Source of the DNA: Lelliottia amnigena
Lineage (GTDB): Bacteria > Pseudomonadota > Gammaproteobacteria > Enterobacterales > Enterobacteriaceae
DNA length: 64,000 nucleotides
Reading direction: 5' to 3'
NCBI GenBank assembly: GCA_900635465.1
Contig: LR134135.1
Span: forward strand, 4,154,001-4,218,000
In this document: positions 30,937 through 41,472 of the stretch, piece by piece
How positions within the stretch are numbered: position 1 is the first letter of the stretch
How the letters are laid out: the number at the start of each line of letters is the position of its first letter
Notes under the pieces: model-generated
The model's input: the letters and a program-made list of their open reading frames with translations, nothing else
The model's database searches: none
What the model was told of the DNA's origin: nothing
Position numbers and translations under genes: made by a program

Positions 30937-31685
30937 GGATGGCTCCTGCCCGGTTCCGGACGTCCGGTATAGTGCAGCAGACACCAGTTGGCCAGCGTAA
31001 GGATCTCTTCGGCTGCCAGCGAGTCGCCGCGATATTCACCTAACGGTTGTTTTGATGCCAGACATTCCGCCATCCCTTCGTCACGATGGATGGCCATCGG
31101 CAGCAGACGGCGCTGGCTTTGCAGCCAAACCTGATACAAATCATCCTGAATTTGGCTGCCGATACGTAAATCATTGATCAGAATATGTGCGCCCGCCGGC
31201 AGCGCCTGTTGATGCAGGCGAATATGGCAATTGGCATCGGCATTGACGATGGTCAGCATATGGTCGCAGTGTTCGATTAACTGGCGAGTCAGCGGTGAAA
31301 AGCCGTTTGGCAGATCCAGCAAAATCCACTGATAGTGGCTTTTTTCCTGCAGCAGTTGCAGGGCATCTGCAAAATATCCCAGCGTTCCAAAACGGGTGTG
31401 CAGCGATTCCATCTCGCTCACGGTCAGTTGACCAAAAGGCAAGATATCAAGCTGCGAGGTATAACGTTGCGCGGTGTCACGCCAGTCGCGGCCATCAAGC
31501 AGCGCGCGCGCCCAGCCGTCGGACACGTCATAATCGACGTTAAAAGACATGCGCAACAAATTATCAGGGCAGGCATCAATAACCAGGACGGATTCACCTA
31601 ATACCTGTAATGACCATCCCAGCGCCGCTGCGATAGACGTCGTGCCCACACCGCCACGAATGCCCTGTAATCCGAGTATGGCCAT
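30933..31685 (-). CDS. bcsQ: cellulose biosynthesis protein BcsQ (locus I)
   Basis: MinD/ParA-like SIMIBI ATPase of 250 aa. With BcsR it forms a complex on the cytoplasmic face of BcsA that is essential for cellulose secretion in E. coli. The P-loop reads GGVGTTS, lacking the usual invariant Lys of GKT, a deviation I also recall in E. coli BcsQ. The frame is fully open, unlike E. coli K-12, where an early stop codon silences bcsQ and the operon. The ATG at 31685 is preceded by an in-frame TTG that I ignore. It overlaps bcsA by 4 bp and follows bcsR by 11 bp. Confidence 0.93.
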   Translation of the reverse strand: MAILGLQGIRGGVGTTSIAAALGWSLQVLGESVLVIDACPDNLLRMSFNVDYDVSDGWARALLDGRDWRDTAQRYTSQLDILPFGQLTVSEMESLHTRFGTLGYFADALQLLQEKSHYQWILLDLPNGFSPLTRQLIEHCDHMLTIVNADANCHIRLHQQALPAGAHILINDLRIGSQIQDDLYQVWLQSQRRLLPMAIHRDEGMAECLASKQPLGEYRGDSLAAEEILTLANWCLLHYTGRPEPGRSHP

Positions 31686-31696
31686 CAATGGCTCCC

Positions 31697-31885
31697 TTAT
31701 TGTTGACGGGCAAATTCAGCTAATAAAGGCCAGCGTTTAATCGCCGCCGCCAACTGTTCCCGTTGGGAAATATCGGTGTAATCTATTTCTGGCAATGAAA
31801 ATGCCTGGCTAAGCGCCAAAAAATCGTTTTGGAATGTGTACCCCAGGCTAGAATCAACCGGCGTTGCAGGGTCATTATTATGCAT
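31697..31885 (-). CDS. bcsR: cellulose biosynthesis protein BcsR
   Basis: Small cytoplasmic protein of 62 aa, the same length as E. coli BcsR (YhjR). The conserved LGYTFQNDFLALSQAFSLP and the C-terminal KRWPLLAEFARQQ are readily recognised. It stabilises BcsQ and binds c-di-GMP as part of the BcsRQ complex. It is the first gene of the bcsRQABZC operon and is divergent from bcsEFG. Confidence 0.92.
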   Translation of the reverse strand: MHNNDPATPVDSSLGYTFQNDFLALSQAFSLPEIDYTDISQREQLAAAIKRWPLLAEFARQQ

Positions 31886-32060
31886 TTTAGTTTCATCCCT
31901 TTATTAAAACCAAACGAACTACGGACGTAGAAAGGCTTCCTGCCAGCGAAAATTCATTTACATGCTAAATCTGATGCTCTTTAATTTCAATGTTAGGTTT
32001 ATTTCTGCGCTTTCGCTAGTAAACTGAGATACAGGTAAATTAAACGCCAAGAGGGACACT
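31886..32060. promoter_or_regulatory. divergent promoter region bcsR / bcsE
   Basis: A 175-bp AT-rich spacer between two oppositely transcribed cellulose operons; both promoters must lie here. The bcsE ATG is preceded by AGAGGGACACTG. I could not pick -10/-35 boxes with confidence. Confidence 0.5.
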
Positions 32061-33623
32061 GTGAACCCCATATTTTCAGTTGGTATCCAGTCATTGTGGG
32101 ATGAATTGCGCCACATGCCAGCCGGCGGAGTCTGGTGGATTAGCACGGATCGCAATGACGATGCTATAAGTCTGGTGAATCAAACAATTGCAGCACAAGA
32201 TAAGGGCGCAAAAGTCGCCGTTGTCACTATGGGTGAAGACCCTAAAAAAATCATCAGACTCAATGAAACGCACGGTCCCGATAAAGTGCGCTTGTTTTCG
32301 ATGCCACATGAAGAAGATGGTCTATACTTTTTGCCCCGCGATATTCAGTGCAGTATTGACCCCGAACATTATTTAGTGGTTCTCAAATGCACGAATAATT
32401 TTTGGCAAAATATATCTTCAGAAAAATTGCGTCTGTGGCTGGAAAAGATCAATAAATGGGCGCGGGTTCAAAATTGTACGCTGCTGGTAATCAGCCCAGG
32501 CAGTAATAATGATAAGCAGTTCTCATTTTTAATGAGTGAATATCGCTCTCTCTTTGGTCTTGCCAGCATCCGCCATCAGGCCGACAGCCATGTTTACGAT
32601 ATTGCCTTCTGGTGTAATGAAAAAGGCGTAAGCGCGCGGCAACAACTCACGCTTATGCATAATAATGGCGAGTGGCACGTTGCGCAGCAGGAAGAAACCG
32701 TCGTTCAACCGCGTAATGATGAAAAACGCATTTTGAGTCACATTGCAGTATTAGAAGGTGCGCCTGCGCTTTCTGAATATTGGTCGCTGTTTGAAACCAA
32801 CGAAGGTTTGTTTAACGAGGCCCGCACGACCCAGGCCGCAACGATTGTTTTTTCGCTCACTCAGAATAATCAAATTGAGGCGATGGCGCGGCAGATCCAT
32901 ACCCTGCGCCGTCAGCGCGGCAGCGCGTTGAAAATCGTTGTGCGTGAGAATACCACCAGCCTGCGCGCCACCGATGAGCGTCTGCTCCTTGGCTGTGGGG
33001 CGAATATGGTGATTCCGTGGAACGCGCCCCTTTCGCGCTGTTTGACGCTGATCGAAAGTATTCAGGGCCAGCAGTTTACTCGCTACGTCCCGGAGGACAT
33101 TTCGACGCTGCTTTCCATGACTCAGCCGATGAAATTACGCGGCTATCAGAAGTGGGACACCTTCTGCGAAGCGGTCAGCAATATGATGAGCAACACGCTG
33201 CTGCCGGAAAATGGTAAAGGCGTGATGGTCGCGCTGCGCCCGGTTCCGGGTATTCGTATTGAGCAGGCGCTGACGCTGTGTCGCCCTAACCGTACCGGCG
33301 ATATCATGACCATTGGCGATAATCGTCTGGTGTTATTTTTATCCTTCTGTCGGGTTAACGACCTGGACACCGCGCTAAACCACATATTCCCGCTACCGAC
33401 CGGCGATATCTTCTCTAACCGTATGATTTGGTTCGAAGACAATCTGATCAGCGCCGAAATCGTGCAGATGCAAATGCTGGAACCTGAGCAGTGGGGCAAA
33501 CCGCTGCTGATGGCGAGCGATGCGAAACCCGTGCTGAATGCGACGCACGACGGGCACGCCTGGCGTCGCACCCCTGAGCCGCTTCGTTTGTTGAGTGATG
33601 CCCAAGAGAGAGCTTCATCATGA
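32061..33623 (+). CDS. bcsE: c-di-GMP-binding cellulose regulator BcsE
   Basis: BcsE, 520 aa, needed for maximal cellulose production. The N-terminal part is a degenerate ATPase-like/REC-like scaffold that recruits BcsF and BcsRQ; the C-terminal GIL domain binds c-di-GMP through an RxGD motif, here RTGD at residues 411-414 ([20 protein letters not shown]). Length and motif agree with the E. coli protein. It opens the bcsEFG operon and its stop overlaps the bcsF start by 4 bp (ATGA). Confidence 0.95.
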   Translation: MNPIFSVGIQSLWDELRHMPAGGVWWISTDRNDDAISLVNQTIAAQDKGAKVAVVTMGEDPKKIIRLNETHGPDKVRLFSMPHEEDGLYFLPRDIQCSIDPEHYLVVLKCTNNFWQNISSEKLRLWLEKINKWARVQNCTLLVISPGSNNDKQFSFLMSEYRSLFGLASIRHQADSHVYDIAFWCNEKGVSARQQLTLMHNNGEWHVAQQEETVVQPRNDEKRILSHIAVLEGAPALSEYWSLFETNEGLFNEARTTQAATIVFSLTQNNQIEAMARQIHTLRRQRGSALKIVVRENTTSLRATDERLLLGCGANMVIPWNAPLSRCLTLIESIQGQQFTRYVPEDISTLLSMTQPMKLRGYQKWDTFCEAVSNMMSNTLLPENGKGVMVALRPVPGIRIEQALTLCRPNRTGDIMTIGDNRLVLFLSFCRVNDLDTALNHIFPLPTGDIFSNRMIWFEDNLISAEIVQMQMLEPEQWGKPLLMASDAKPVLNATHDGHAWRRTPEPLRLLSDAQERASS

Positions 33624-33814
33624 ATAACAGCGATATCATTCAGTTGGTGATCGTCTGTGCGATCATTTTCTTCCCGCTTGGCTACCTTGCACGCCATTCG
33701 CTGCGCCGTATTCGTGATACGACGAGATTGCTGTTTGCAAAACCTCGCTACGTTAAACCAGCAGGAACACTGAAACGGGCTACACACGTCAAGGCAAACC
33801 GAAAACATGACTAA
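33620..33814 (+). CDS. bcsF: membrane anchor BcsF
   Basis: A 64-aa protein with one membrane helix ([19 protein letters not shown]) and a basic cytoplasmic tail. In E. coli BcsF brings BcsE to the inner membrane and to BcsG. It overlaps bcsE by 4 bp and bcsG by 8 bp, so the three are translationally coupled. Confidence 0.92.
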   Translation: MNNSDIIQLVIVCAIIFFPLGYLARHSLRRIRDTTRLLFAKPRYVKPAGTLKRATHVKANRKHD

Positions 33815-35486
33815 TTCTACTTATACTGCTTCGGCACCTTCGCCGCTTTGGCAATACTGGCGCGGCCTTTCCGGCTGGAACTTCTACTTTCTGGTGAAGT
33901 TTGGTTTGCTGTGGGCGGGCTATCTGAATTTCCACCCGCTGCTAAACCTGGTGTTTATGGCATTTTTGCTGATGCCAATCCCCAACCTGAAGCTGCACCG
34001 CCTGCGTCACTGGATAGCCATCCCGATTGGTTTTGCGCTGTTCTGGCACGACACCTGGCTGCCAGGCCCGGAAAGCATCATGAGCCAGGGTTCGCAGGTC
34101 GCGGGCTTTAGCGCGGGCTATATTCAGGATCTGGTCGAGCGGTTTATTAACTGGCAGATGATCGGCGCGATTTTCGTGCTGTTCATTGCGTGGCTTTTCC
34201 TGTCGCAATGGCTGCGCATCACAGTGTTTGTGGTGGCGATAATGATCTGGCTGAACGTGTTAACGCTGGCCGGTCCGAGCTTCTCTTTGTGGCCAGCCGG
34301 CCAAGCGACAGAAACGGTCACCACCACGGGCGGTACGGCAGCACCTACCGTCGCCACTGCCGGAGCCACGCCGGTCATTGGTGATATCCCGTCACAAACC
34401 GCGCCGCCGACCAACACCAATCTCAATGCCTGGCTTTCCAGTTTTTATAACGCAGAAGCCAAGCGCCAGACCAAATTCCCGGATGCGTTACCGGCCGATG
34501 CGCAGCCTTTTGAACTGCTGGTGATTAACATCTGCTCCCTTTCGTGGGCGGACGTGGAAGCCGCCGGTTTGATGTCGCATCCGCTGTGGTCGCATTTTGA
34601 TATTCAATTCAAAGACTTCAACTCGGCCACATCGTACAGCGGTCCGGCGGCGATTCGTCTGCTGCGCGCAAGCTGCGGTCAGCCGTCGCATAAGAATTTG
34701 TATCAGCCTGCGGGAAATCAGTGTTATTTGTTCGATAACCTTGAAAAACTGGGCTTCTCTCAGCACCTGATGCTCGGTCATAACGGTATTTTCGGCGGCT
34801 TCCTGAAAGAAGTGCGTGAAAACGGCGGCATGCATGCGCCGCTGATGGATCAAACAGGTCTGCCGGTTCCGCTGCTCGGCTTTGACGGCTCGCCGGTCTA
34901 CGACGATACCGCCGTGCTGCAACGCTGGCTGCAAACGGTCGGTAAGGACGATAACGCCCGCAGCGCGACATTCTATAACACCCTGCCGCTGCACGACGGG
35001 AACCACTATCCGGGCGTGAGCAAAACGGCGGATTACAAAGTGCGCGCGCAGAAGTTCTTCGATGAGTTGGATGCCTTCTTTACCGAGCTGGAAAAATCTG
35101 GCCGTAAGGTGATGGTTGTCGTTGTGCCGGAACATGGCGGCGCGCTGAAAGGCGACAGAATGCAGGTGTCTGGTCTGCGCGATATTCCAAGCCCGTCGAT
35201 CACCAACGTGCCGGCCGGGATTAAATTCTTTGGCATGAAAGCACCGCATCAGGGTGCGCCGATTGAGATTACCCAGCCGAGCAGCTATCTGGCGATTTCA
35301 GAACTGGTGGCGCGTGCAGTGGACGGAAAGCTGTTTGTGGAGGATAGCGTGAACTGGAATCAGCTCACCAGCGGTTTGCCGCAGACGGCGGAAGTGTCCG
35401 AGAATGCCAACGCGGTAGTGATTCAGTACCAGGATAAACCGTACGTGCGGTTGAATGGCGGGGATTGGGTACCGTATCCGCAGTAA
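33807..35486 (+). CDS. bcsG: cellulose phosphoethanolamine transferase BcsG
   Basis: Inner-membrane enzyme of 559 aa, equal to E. coli BcsG, which moves phosphoethanolamine from phosphatidylethanolamine to the C6 hydroxyl of glucose units in nascent cellulose. Four to five membrane helices occupy the first ~165 residues, then a Thr/Ala/Pro linker, then an alkaline-phosphatase-fold periplasmic domain. The catalytic nucleophile is Ser278 (ATSYSGPAA), with zinc ligands Cys243 (NICSL) and Glu442-His443 (VPEHGG), all at the E. coli positions. Product: pEtN-cellulose, which stiffens curli-containing biofilm. Followed by a dispersed repeat, not by further bcs genes on this strand. Confidence 0.95.
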   Translation: MTNSTYTASAPSPLWQYWRGLSGWNFYFLVKFGLLWAGYLNFHPLLNLVFMAFLLMPIPNLKLHRLRHWIAIPIGFALFWHDTWLPGPESIMSQGSQVAGFSAGYIQDLVERFINWQMIGAIFVLFIAWLFLSQWLRITVFVVAIMIWLNVLTLAGPSFSLWPAGQATETVTTTGGTAAPTVATAGATPVIGDIPSQTAPPTNTNLNAWLSSFYNAEAKRQTKFPDALPADAQPFELLVINICSLSWADVEAAGLMSHPLWSHFDIQFKDFNSATSYSGPAAIRLLRASCGQPSHKNLYQPAGNQCYLFDNLEKLGFSQHLMLGHNGIFGGFLKEVRENGGMHAPLMDQTGLPVPLLGFDGSPVYDDTAVLQRWLQTVGKDDNARSATFYNTLPLHDGNHYPGVSKTADYKVRAQKFFDELDAFFTELEKSGRKVMVVVVPEHGGALKGDRMQVSGLRDIPSPSITNVPAGIKFFGMKAPHQGAPIEITQPSSYLAISELVARAVDGKLFVEDSVNWNQLTSGLPQTAEVSENANAVVIQYQDKPYVRLNGGDWVPYPQ

Positions 35487-35523
35487 ACGCTTTCCACTTA
35501 TGGCTGTCGATTGCTGCAAATAC

Positions 35524-35926
35524 GCCCTCTCCATTTAGGGAGAGGGAACAATCAGTGCCGTTTGTCAGTGCAGCGATTTCCTTGCTGATAGGGGTAAAAA
35601 AACCAAAGCCATGCCTTTTTCCGGCTGTAAATCGCCGAAGCGTTTCCGTAAGGCCGGGACGACGCGCAGGGATGCGCGGCGAGGGCGTGACCTGCAAGGA
35701 TGCAGGATCGCGCCCGGCCCGAAAGCCTGAAGGGAAAAGCTGAGGGAATCGCGTAGCGGCGATTTTCTTGCCGGGAGCCGGGGTTGCCAGGGTGGTGGCG
35801 ATTGAGCCACCCTGGCACGTTCACAGGTTCAGGATTGATAGAAAAGCACGAAACTGGAAGTGAACGGAACAATCCACTGAACCGCATATCCCCCTCGCCC
35901 CAGCCCTCTCCCTAATGGAGAGGGAG
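35524..35926. repeat. MITE-like composite intergenic repeat, copy 2
   Basis: This fills the gap between the convergent ends of bcsG and the second bcsZ; no gene is visible. Outer palindromes are CCCTCTCCATTTAGGGAGAG (from 35524) and CCCTCTCCCTAATGGAGAGG (to 35926). The core from 35621 shares long exact stretches with copy 1 at 9035, such as GACGCGCAGGGATGCGCGGC and GGCGATTTTCTTGCCGGGAG, and the same hairpin (35786-35816). The right end (CTGGAAGTGAACGGAA at 35855-35870) matches the copy 1 terminal repeat, while the left terminal repeat is degenerate. A further palindrome, CCTCGCGAGG, sits near 35947. It separates the two cellulose loci. Confidence 0.75.
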
Positions 35927-35967
35927 CTGCGCAGGTATACTCTCTCCCTCGCGAGGAGAAAACGTTA

Positions 35968-36960
35968 CTACTGCTCCGCCAACCACACCAACATCTTCAG
36001 ACTCGCCGAATAATAATCATCCATCGCGGTGATATCCGGTTCGCCAGTGGATTGCCCCATCGTTAAATCACGCACTGCCAGCAACCCGCCTTGCATCATG
36101 TAAGGCGCGTATTCATTGGTCGTGACATTCACCCAGGCTGGGGTTTTCTCGCGGCTAAACTGTCCAAACCAGCTGCGCCATGGCGTCAGTGACGGACTTT
36201 GCGGACTCGACCAGTGGATATACAGCGGAATACGGATCGCATCGTAGCTCATGCGCGGCGGCCAGGCGTTGGCGGGGGTCAGCTTGCCGCCCGCCGCCAG
36301 TGACATCCAGTCGGTCGGCAAATTCGCCGTCCCCGTACCCATTTTGCCCAGCACCTTGTGTCCATCCTGAATCAGCTCGCGCCACACCTGCAAATGGCTG
36401 CGATCGGCGAAGGCCTGCCAGGCTGGGAAAATAAAGTACGACGGATTCAGAATCACTTCGCTGTTGAGATTGAATCCCTGCGCGCCCGGCAGCATCACGC
36501 GGTAACCCGCATAGTGAATAACCGTGCGCGCCACCAGCGATTTGGTGATCGCATCAGATGCCTGGCTGTAACGCGCATCATGCCAGCGCGCGTCCGCTTT
36601 TAATAACGCCCAGGCGATCAGCGCGTCGCCATCGGAGGCATTATTTTTGTCAGGAATCGGGTCCGGCAGGACCGGATTGTAGCGCCAGTAAAACAGGCCG
36701 TTGCTTTTGTTTTTCAACGTACTGTCCGTCCACTGCCAAAGCTTGTCGAACGCCGTTTTGTCGTCGCTCGCCACCGCCATCAGCATGGCAAAGCCTTGCC
36801 CTTCGGTGTGGGAAACATTGCCGTTGCCGGTATCGACAATCCGGCCATCCGGCATCAAAAAGCGCGCTTTATAACTCTCCCAGGCCTGTCCGGCCTGAGA
36901 GAACGGGGAAAACATCACAGTCATCATGACCGCCAGTACGGCGCATGCGGGCTTACGCAT
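35968..36960 (-). CDS. bcsZ: GH8 endoglucanase BcsZ (locus II)
   Basis: Second glycosyl hydrolase family 8 enzyme, 330 aa, clearly diverged from the 368-aa locus I copy. Signal peptide MRKPACAVLAVMMTVMFSPF plus SQA, then the catalytic Glu motif SHTEGQGFAMLMAV, NNASDGDALIAWAL, and MSYDAIRIPLYIHW with the catalytic Asp. It should act in the periplasm, cutting non-crystalline glucan. It is the last gene of the second operon, eight bases after bcsD. Placement after bcsD rather than between bcsB and bcsC distinguishes this operon from locus I. Confidence 0.88.
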   Translation of the reverse strand: MRKPACAVLAVMMTVMFSPFSQAGQAWESYKARFLMPDGRIVDTGNGNVSHTEGQGFAMLMAVASDDKTAFDKLWQWTDSTLKNKSNGLFYWRYNPVLPDPIPDKNNASDGDALIAWALLKADARWHDARYSQASDAITKSLVARTVIHYAGYRVMLPGAQGFNLNSEVILNPSYFIFPAWQAFADRSHLQVWRELIQDGHKVLGKMGTGTANLPTDWMSLAAGGKLTPANAWPPRMSYDAIRIPLYIHWSSPQSPSLTPWRSWFGQFSREKTPAWVNVTTNEYAPYMMQGGLLAVRDLTMGQSTGEPDITAMDDYYSASLKMLVWLAEQ

Positions 36961-36967
36961 AATTAGC

Positions 36968-37447
36968 TCATTGTGGGTTGTGGTAACGGAACTGCACGTC
37001 TGAAAGGGAAAAAAGACGCTCGCGACTCACCGTCACGTGCGCTTTTCCGCCCTGCCCCTGCATCCAGCGGACATAAAGCCCTTCCAGTATTGCACAGAAG
37101 GCATGGCACCAGCGGCTTTGCTGCTCATCAATCCGGCTCACCGGCAGGGCCTGATGACGCAGCGTAAGATCGGTATCGCTGGTTTCGATCTCCACACATC
37201 CCCAGCCAAAACGCGCCAGTTGCGCGTTGATATTCGCTTCGAGTTCACCCACAGTTTCGGATGGCGGGAGTGGATACTGATCGGCCAGCGCGATACCCAT
37301 CTGGCGTAAGAACGGCTGGCTCTCCAGTTCGCCCACGTTGCGCACCATGCCGTCCACAATCAGCGCCAGCAGATCAAACCACCCTTCCGGCGTTTGCTGT
37401 CCGCGAAACCAACCCAATAGCGCAGGGTTTTCCAGTGTCGTTGTCAT
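36968..37447 (-). CDS. bcsD: cellulose synthase subunit BcsD
   Basis: BcsD family (CesD) protein of 159 aa. In Komagataeibacter this periplasmic octameric ring guides four glucan chains and is needed for ordered, crystalline ribbons. Recognisable features are the length, the QTPEGWFDLLALIVDGMV helix, and the conserved ELEANINAQLARFGWGCVEI segment. No signal peptide is visible, as is usual in this family. The ATG shares one base with the bcsC stop (TAATG). Its presence marks the second cluster as a type I (bcsD-containing) operon; locus I has none. Confidence 0.9.
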   Translation of the reverse strand: MTTTLENPALLGWFRGQQTPEGWFDLLALIVDGMVRNVGELESQPFLRQMGIALADQYPLPPSETVGELEANINAQLARFGWGCVEIETSDTDLTLRHQALPVSRIDEQQSRWCHAFCAILEGLYVRWMQGQGGKAHVTVSRERLFSLSDVQFRYHNPQ

Positions 37448-40400
37448 TATTTTTCTCCCAGCATGTAGCGGAAATAGAGCCCCGCCGTACTTTCGTTATA
37501 GCTGCCAAAGGTGTCATAACCCACTTTGCCGCCGATGGTCATGTCTTTGTTGACGTTGTAATCCACGCCGGCGCGCATCGTATAGCCAATGCCATTTTCA
37601 GACGTGCCTTTGTAAGTGGCTGTTTTCGCGAAACCGCTCTCGACCGCGCCTTCCAGCAGCTGCTGCCAGTTATCATTGGTCGGGAAATAGTCGCTACTGT
37701 CCTGGCTGTAGGATTGGTAGCCCACTGAGCCGCCCAGTTTCAGCTTCCAGTTATCGATTTTTTGCGAATAATCGATTGGCAGCGAGACGCTGACATAGTT
37801 CTGCGGACTGAAGTAGCCACCCTGACCAAAGGTGAACTGACTGAGATTTTTCGAGAAGTCCATCCAGCTCATGCTTAAACCGGTTTTCACTTCGCGGAAA
37901 TCATCGTGATATGGCCGCAGATAGACGCCCGCATTGGTATTCATGCTGGTATTGCTCGCGACGTTTTCGCCGAGATAGCTGTAACCGCCGCCGCCCACAT
38001 AAAAACCTGCATCGCCGTCGTCATAGCTCAGTTGCAAGCTCCCTCCGTTTTTGGTCACGCGACCCCAGCGCTTACCCGAGTATTTGTCTTCCAGCCCGAC
38101 ATACGAAAGAAGGCTATCGGTCACCGCGCGGCGTTCACCGGTCAGGATCAACGACAGGTAGTTTGTCAGTTTTGGCGACCATTTCACGCCCCCCACCAGC
38201 GTACTCAAATCCTGCCCTAACGGCGTGCTACCAACATCCAGACGATAATCCTTACCGCTGAGCGCCATGTTCAGTTCAACGCCATTCGCCTTTTGGGAAT
38301 CCGTAGACACATCGCCGGGCTGATTAACGTTTGGCTTCAGATTTGATGCTTCGAGATAATCACCCACCTTTCCGCTATCGTAACTGCCCAATTTTGCCAG
38401 ATTTAGCTGACCGTCGGAGCTGGTAAGGTTGTAGTCATTGCTATCCAGCGTCCCAAGGCCAGCCAACGACTCAGCACCAGGGTGAGCAGCGAGGTAAGTG
38501 GCACGCTCCGTTGCACTCATTGCCGCAATGGCTTTTTGTTCGTTCGTCGCTGTTGAAACCATATTCGAGGCGGCATTCGCCAGTGGGTTAGAACCAAAGC
38601 GACGCCACGCGTCTCCGCTGGCGCTACCCGCACTCAGCGTCACCGGTGTGGCGGTAAACTCGAAACGCGACTCACCAAACGGCGAGCTGGACCAGGTCAG
38701 CGGGGCTTTGGCTTCGGTCAGTTTGCTGGTGCCCGATTCGCCATCGCGACCGCGCACTTCGACGCCGCCCTGCAGCCACATGCCGGTCTGTTCGTCCATC
38801 CGCTGCATCATGTCGTCCACCTGACGCAGCGCGCGGCTTTGGGCCGTCTCCTGCGGCAAATCGGTACGCATCGTGCCCGGAAGCGTCGTGCCCGGCTCCC
38901 GTGCGGTTTGCGCCAGTTGCCACGGCAATGCGCTATCGCTGGACGTTGTCGCGCCTATCGCCTGTGACGAACGGCTGGTCGTGACGAACGGATTATCCGC
39001 CAGCAGCAGGCCGCCCATAGTCGGTGTCGCAGAGCTGTTGGTCGATTGCAGCCCCAGCAGCTTGCCGCGCGCGCTGCGCAGATAAGTCATCGCCTGCTGA
39101 TGATTGCCCTGCGCCTCTTCCAGCCGTGCCAGTAAAATCAGACGCTGCGGCGACGTATCGCTTTGCAGGCCGTTGGCGAGCTGTTTCGCTTTGGCCACGT
39201 TATCTTCTGCCAGCGCCACATCGATTGCGCCCACGCGAGCGTCCTGAGTTGGCGTGTCCCGCGTCATCAGGTAGTCGTAAACCACACCCGCTTCTTTGTT
39301 CATTTTGCCGGTCTGATACAGACGCGCCATCGCAAACATCAGATCGGTATTTTGCGGATCGCTTTGCAGAGCGCGAATCAGCTTGTCATACGCTGCCGCA
39401 TAGTTGCCCTGCTCACGAAGCTGATCCGCTTCATTGATCACATAGCCATTTCGCACGCCCGCAAGCTGCGTTGGCGTGCTACGCGAGAGCAATTCTGGAT
39501 TCGACAGGAAACTCTGCGCTTCGCCGTTCAGCCCGGCCTGATTCAGCACCGCGACCTGATCGGCATAATCGCCCGCGTTCCCCTGCACGCCCTCACGCAT
39601 ATTGCTGCGTACCACCGACACGGCGGTAGTGAGATCGCCGCTTTGCGCCAGCATTCGCGCCAGTTTGCCCGCATCTGCCGGGCTTTCCGGCGGACGCGCT
39701 GACAGCGTTTTAAGCGTGTTCGCCGCTGCCACAGAATTCCCCTGCGCCAGATAGCGTTCAGCCGTCACCATTTGCAGATTGGTATTCACGCGCTGCGCCA
39801 GCTCGCGCATTTGTGGCGTCTGGCTGGCAGGAGAAATACGCGACAGAAGGGTTTGTGATTGCTGCCATGCCCCACTTTCACTGGCAAATAACGCCGCCGC
39901 GTACAGGGAACTTGCGCCAGCCCCCGGACGGGATACGGGTTGCATCACCGCCGCCGCTTCGCCATCCGCACCTGATTTTTGCAGCAAACGCGCCAGATCG
40001 AGACGTAACCATGGGTCATCCGGTAAACGCGCAATGCCCTGACGCAGAATGCCGATGGCCTGTTCGGTATTGCCGCTGGCCGCTGCCTGCTGCGCCTGAC
40101 GACGAATCGGATCGCCCGGCAAACCCGCCACCACACGCGGCTGGAGCTTCGCCTGCAAACTCGCTGGCAACGTGCGCAGCATCGCCTGTGCGTCTTCCGT
40201 TTTGTTCTGCTCTTTCAGAACGTAATAGAGGTTTTCCCGCGCCGCGCCGTTTTGCGGCTGCTGGTTAATCAACTCACGCAGCGTCTGTTCGGCCTGCGGA
40301 TAATCCTTGTTGTGGCGCAGCACATCGGCGCGGAACAGTTTGGCCGCCGTTCCACGTTCGCCACTTTGCTGCACCAGCGGCGCAGAGAGCGCCAGCGCCT

Positions 40401-41472
40401 GGCTGACGTTGCCCTCTCTCAGCGCCTGCTGCGCCTGGGCGAGTTGACCGTAAAATGCAGCGTCGTCGGCCTGCGTTTGGCGCTCCGTTGATGCGTCCCC
40501 GCCCTGGCTGGCGGCGCGTCCGAGATATTGCGCGGCCGCCTGATAGTCACCGCTGCGCTGAGCGATATACCCCATTCCCGCTAGCGCGTCGGCATCCTGC
40601 GGGTTGGTTTGCAGCACCTGCTCAAACTGACGTTTTGCCGCGTCGGTATTGCCGCTGTTCAACGCGGTATACCCTTCACCTTTCGCGGCACCGCCAATAT
40701 TTTTGCGATAGTACGCCTGCACTTCGCTGTCCTGCGGATGACGTTGCAGCCAGGTGTCGTAGAACTGCTCGTCACCCGCTTTGGGTCCCAGCCACAGCAG
40801 CGCCTGACGCAAGCCTGCATCCGCGTCTTTGCTGCCACTCGCCATCTGTTGGAGCTGGATAATCCCGTCGCGGCGCGTGCTTTCCTGCCAGGTCAGCATT
40901 TTGCCCAACGTTACGCGTGCGGCGTTGTCCTGCGGGTTTTGCGCCGCAAAGCGCTGTAATTCCGCGAGTGCCTGCGGATAGCGCGATTTATCGCTGCCCA
41001 TGGTCTGGTAATATTCGGGCGCCAGGCTCGCAGGCGGCGTGTCACCGCTAAACAGCGTTTTCCAGGTCGCCAGCGCGGCGGGAATATTACCGCTCCGCGC
41101 CTGCTGACGCGCCAGCGTCAGCGTGCCCTGCGGGACTTGCGTCATCTGTTTGGCATTATCCAGCGATTGCAAACTCGCATCGCCCGGCGAGACTTTTGCC
41201 AGCCGCGCACGCCACTGCGCCGCGCCCTGTAAATCACCGTTTTGCTGCGCCCACAATGCCATCAGATACAGCGCTTGCGTGTTGTTGGCATCAACCATCA
41301 ACACCTTTTTGAGCGATTCGCTCGCCAGGTCATCGTGAGATTTTTCGTGCCAGTAGTTGGCCTGGTCGAACAACGCTTTCAGCGCCGCATCGTTTTGCGC
41401 CGCATAAGCCGCCGATCCAAACGCCAGCACGCCGGAGAGACAGATTGCCGATTTAATGGTTATTTTTTTCAC
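37447..41472 (-). CDS. bcsC: cellulose export protein BcsC (locus II)
   Basis: Second BcsC, 1341 aa, about 180 residues longer than the locus I copy. Signal peptide (SAICLSGVLAFGSAAYA), a long TPR region (about residues 30-800), a Ser/Thr/Gly-rich low-complexity linker near 800-830, and a C-terminal barrel domain ending with the outer-membrane style TAGLYFRYMLGEK. Role as for locus I BcsC: periplasmic tunnel and outer-membrane pore. The start codon is GTG at 41472, overlapping the bcsB stop by 4 bp (GTGA). No frame break. The two BcsC proteins differ widely, arguing for ancient divergence, not recent duplication. Confidence 0.93.
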   Translation of the reverse strand: MKKITIKSAICLSGVLAFGSAAYAAQNDAALKALFDQANYWHEKSHDDLASESLKKVLMVDANNTQALYLMALWAQQNGDLQGAAQWRARLAKVSPGDASLQSLDNAKQMTQVPQGTLTLARQQARSGNIPAALATWKTLFSGDTPPASLAPEYYQTMGSDKSRYPQALAELQRFAAQNPQDNAARVTLGKMLTWQESTRRDGIIQLQQMASGSKDADAGLRQALLWLGPKAGDEQFYDTWLQRHPQDSEVQAYYRKNIGGAAKGEGYTALNSGNTDAAKRQFEQVLQTNPQDADALAGMGYIAQRSGDYQAAAQYLGRAASQGGDASTERQTQADDAAFYGQLAQAQQALREGNVSQALALSAPLVQQSGERGTAAKLFRADVLRHNKDYPQAEQTLRELINQQPQNGAARENLYYVLKEQNKTEDAQAMLRTLPASLQAKLQPRVVAGLPGDPIRRQAQQAAASGNTEQAIGILRQGIARLPDDPWLRLDLARLLQKSGADGEAAAVMQPVSRPGAGASSLYAAALFASESGAWQQSQTLLSRISPASQTPQMRELAQRVNTNLQMVTAERYLAQGNSVAAANTLKTLSARPPESPADAGKLARMLAQSGDLTTAVSVVRSNMREGVQGNAGDYADQVAVLNQAGLNGEAQSFLSNPELLSRSTPTQLAGVRNGYVINEADQLREQGNYAAAYDKLIRALQSDPQNTDLMFAMARLYQTGKMNKEAGVVYDYLMTRDTPTQDARVGAIDVALAEDNVAKAKQLANGLQSDTSPQRLILLARLEEAQGNHQQAMTYLRSARGKLLGLQSTNSSATPTMGGLLLADNPFVTTSRSSQAIGATTSSDSALPWQLAQTAREPGTTLPGTMRTDLPQETAQSRALRQVDDMMQRMDEQTGMWLQGGVEVRGRDGESGTSKLTEAKAPLTWSSSPFGESRFEFTATPVTLSAGSASGDAWRRFGSNPLANAASNMVSTATNEQKAIAAMSATERATYLAAHPGAESLAGLGTLDSNDYNLTSSDGQLNLAKLGSYDSGKVGDYLEASNLKPNVNQPGDVSTDSQKANGVELNMALSGKDYRLDVGSTPLGQDLSTLVGGVKWSPKLTNYLSLILTGERRAVTDSLLSYVGLEDKYSGKRWGRVTKNGGSLQLSYDDGDAGFYVGGGGYSYLGENVASNTSMNTNAGVYLRPYHDDFREVKTGLSMSWMDFSKNLSQFTFGQGGYFSPQNYVSVSLPIDYSQKIDNWKLKLGGSVGYQSYSQDSSDYFPTNDNWQQLLEGAVESGFAKTATYKGTSENGIGYTMRAGVDYNVNKDMTIGGKVGYDTFGSYNESTAGLYFRYMLGEK

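Noticed and set aside
30933..31685. Loss of function of bcsQ as in E. coli K-12
   Set aside because: The early stop codon of K-12 is not present here; the frame is fully open for 250 codons.
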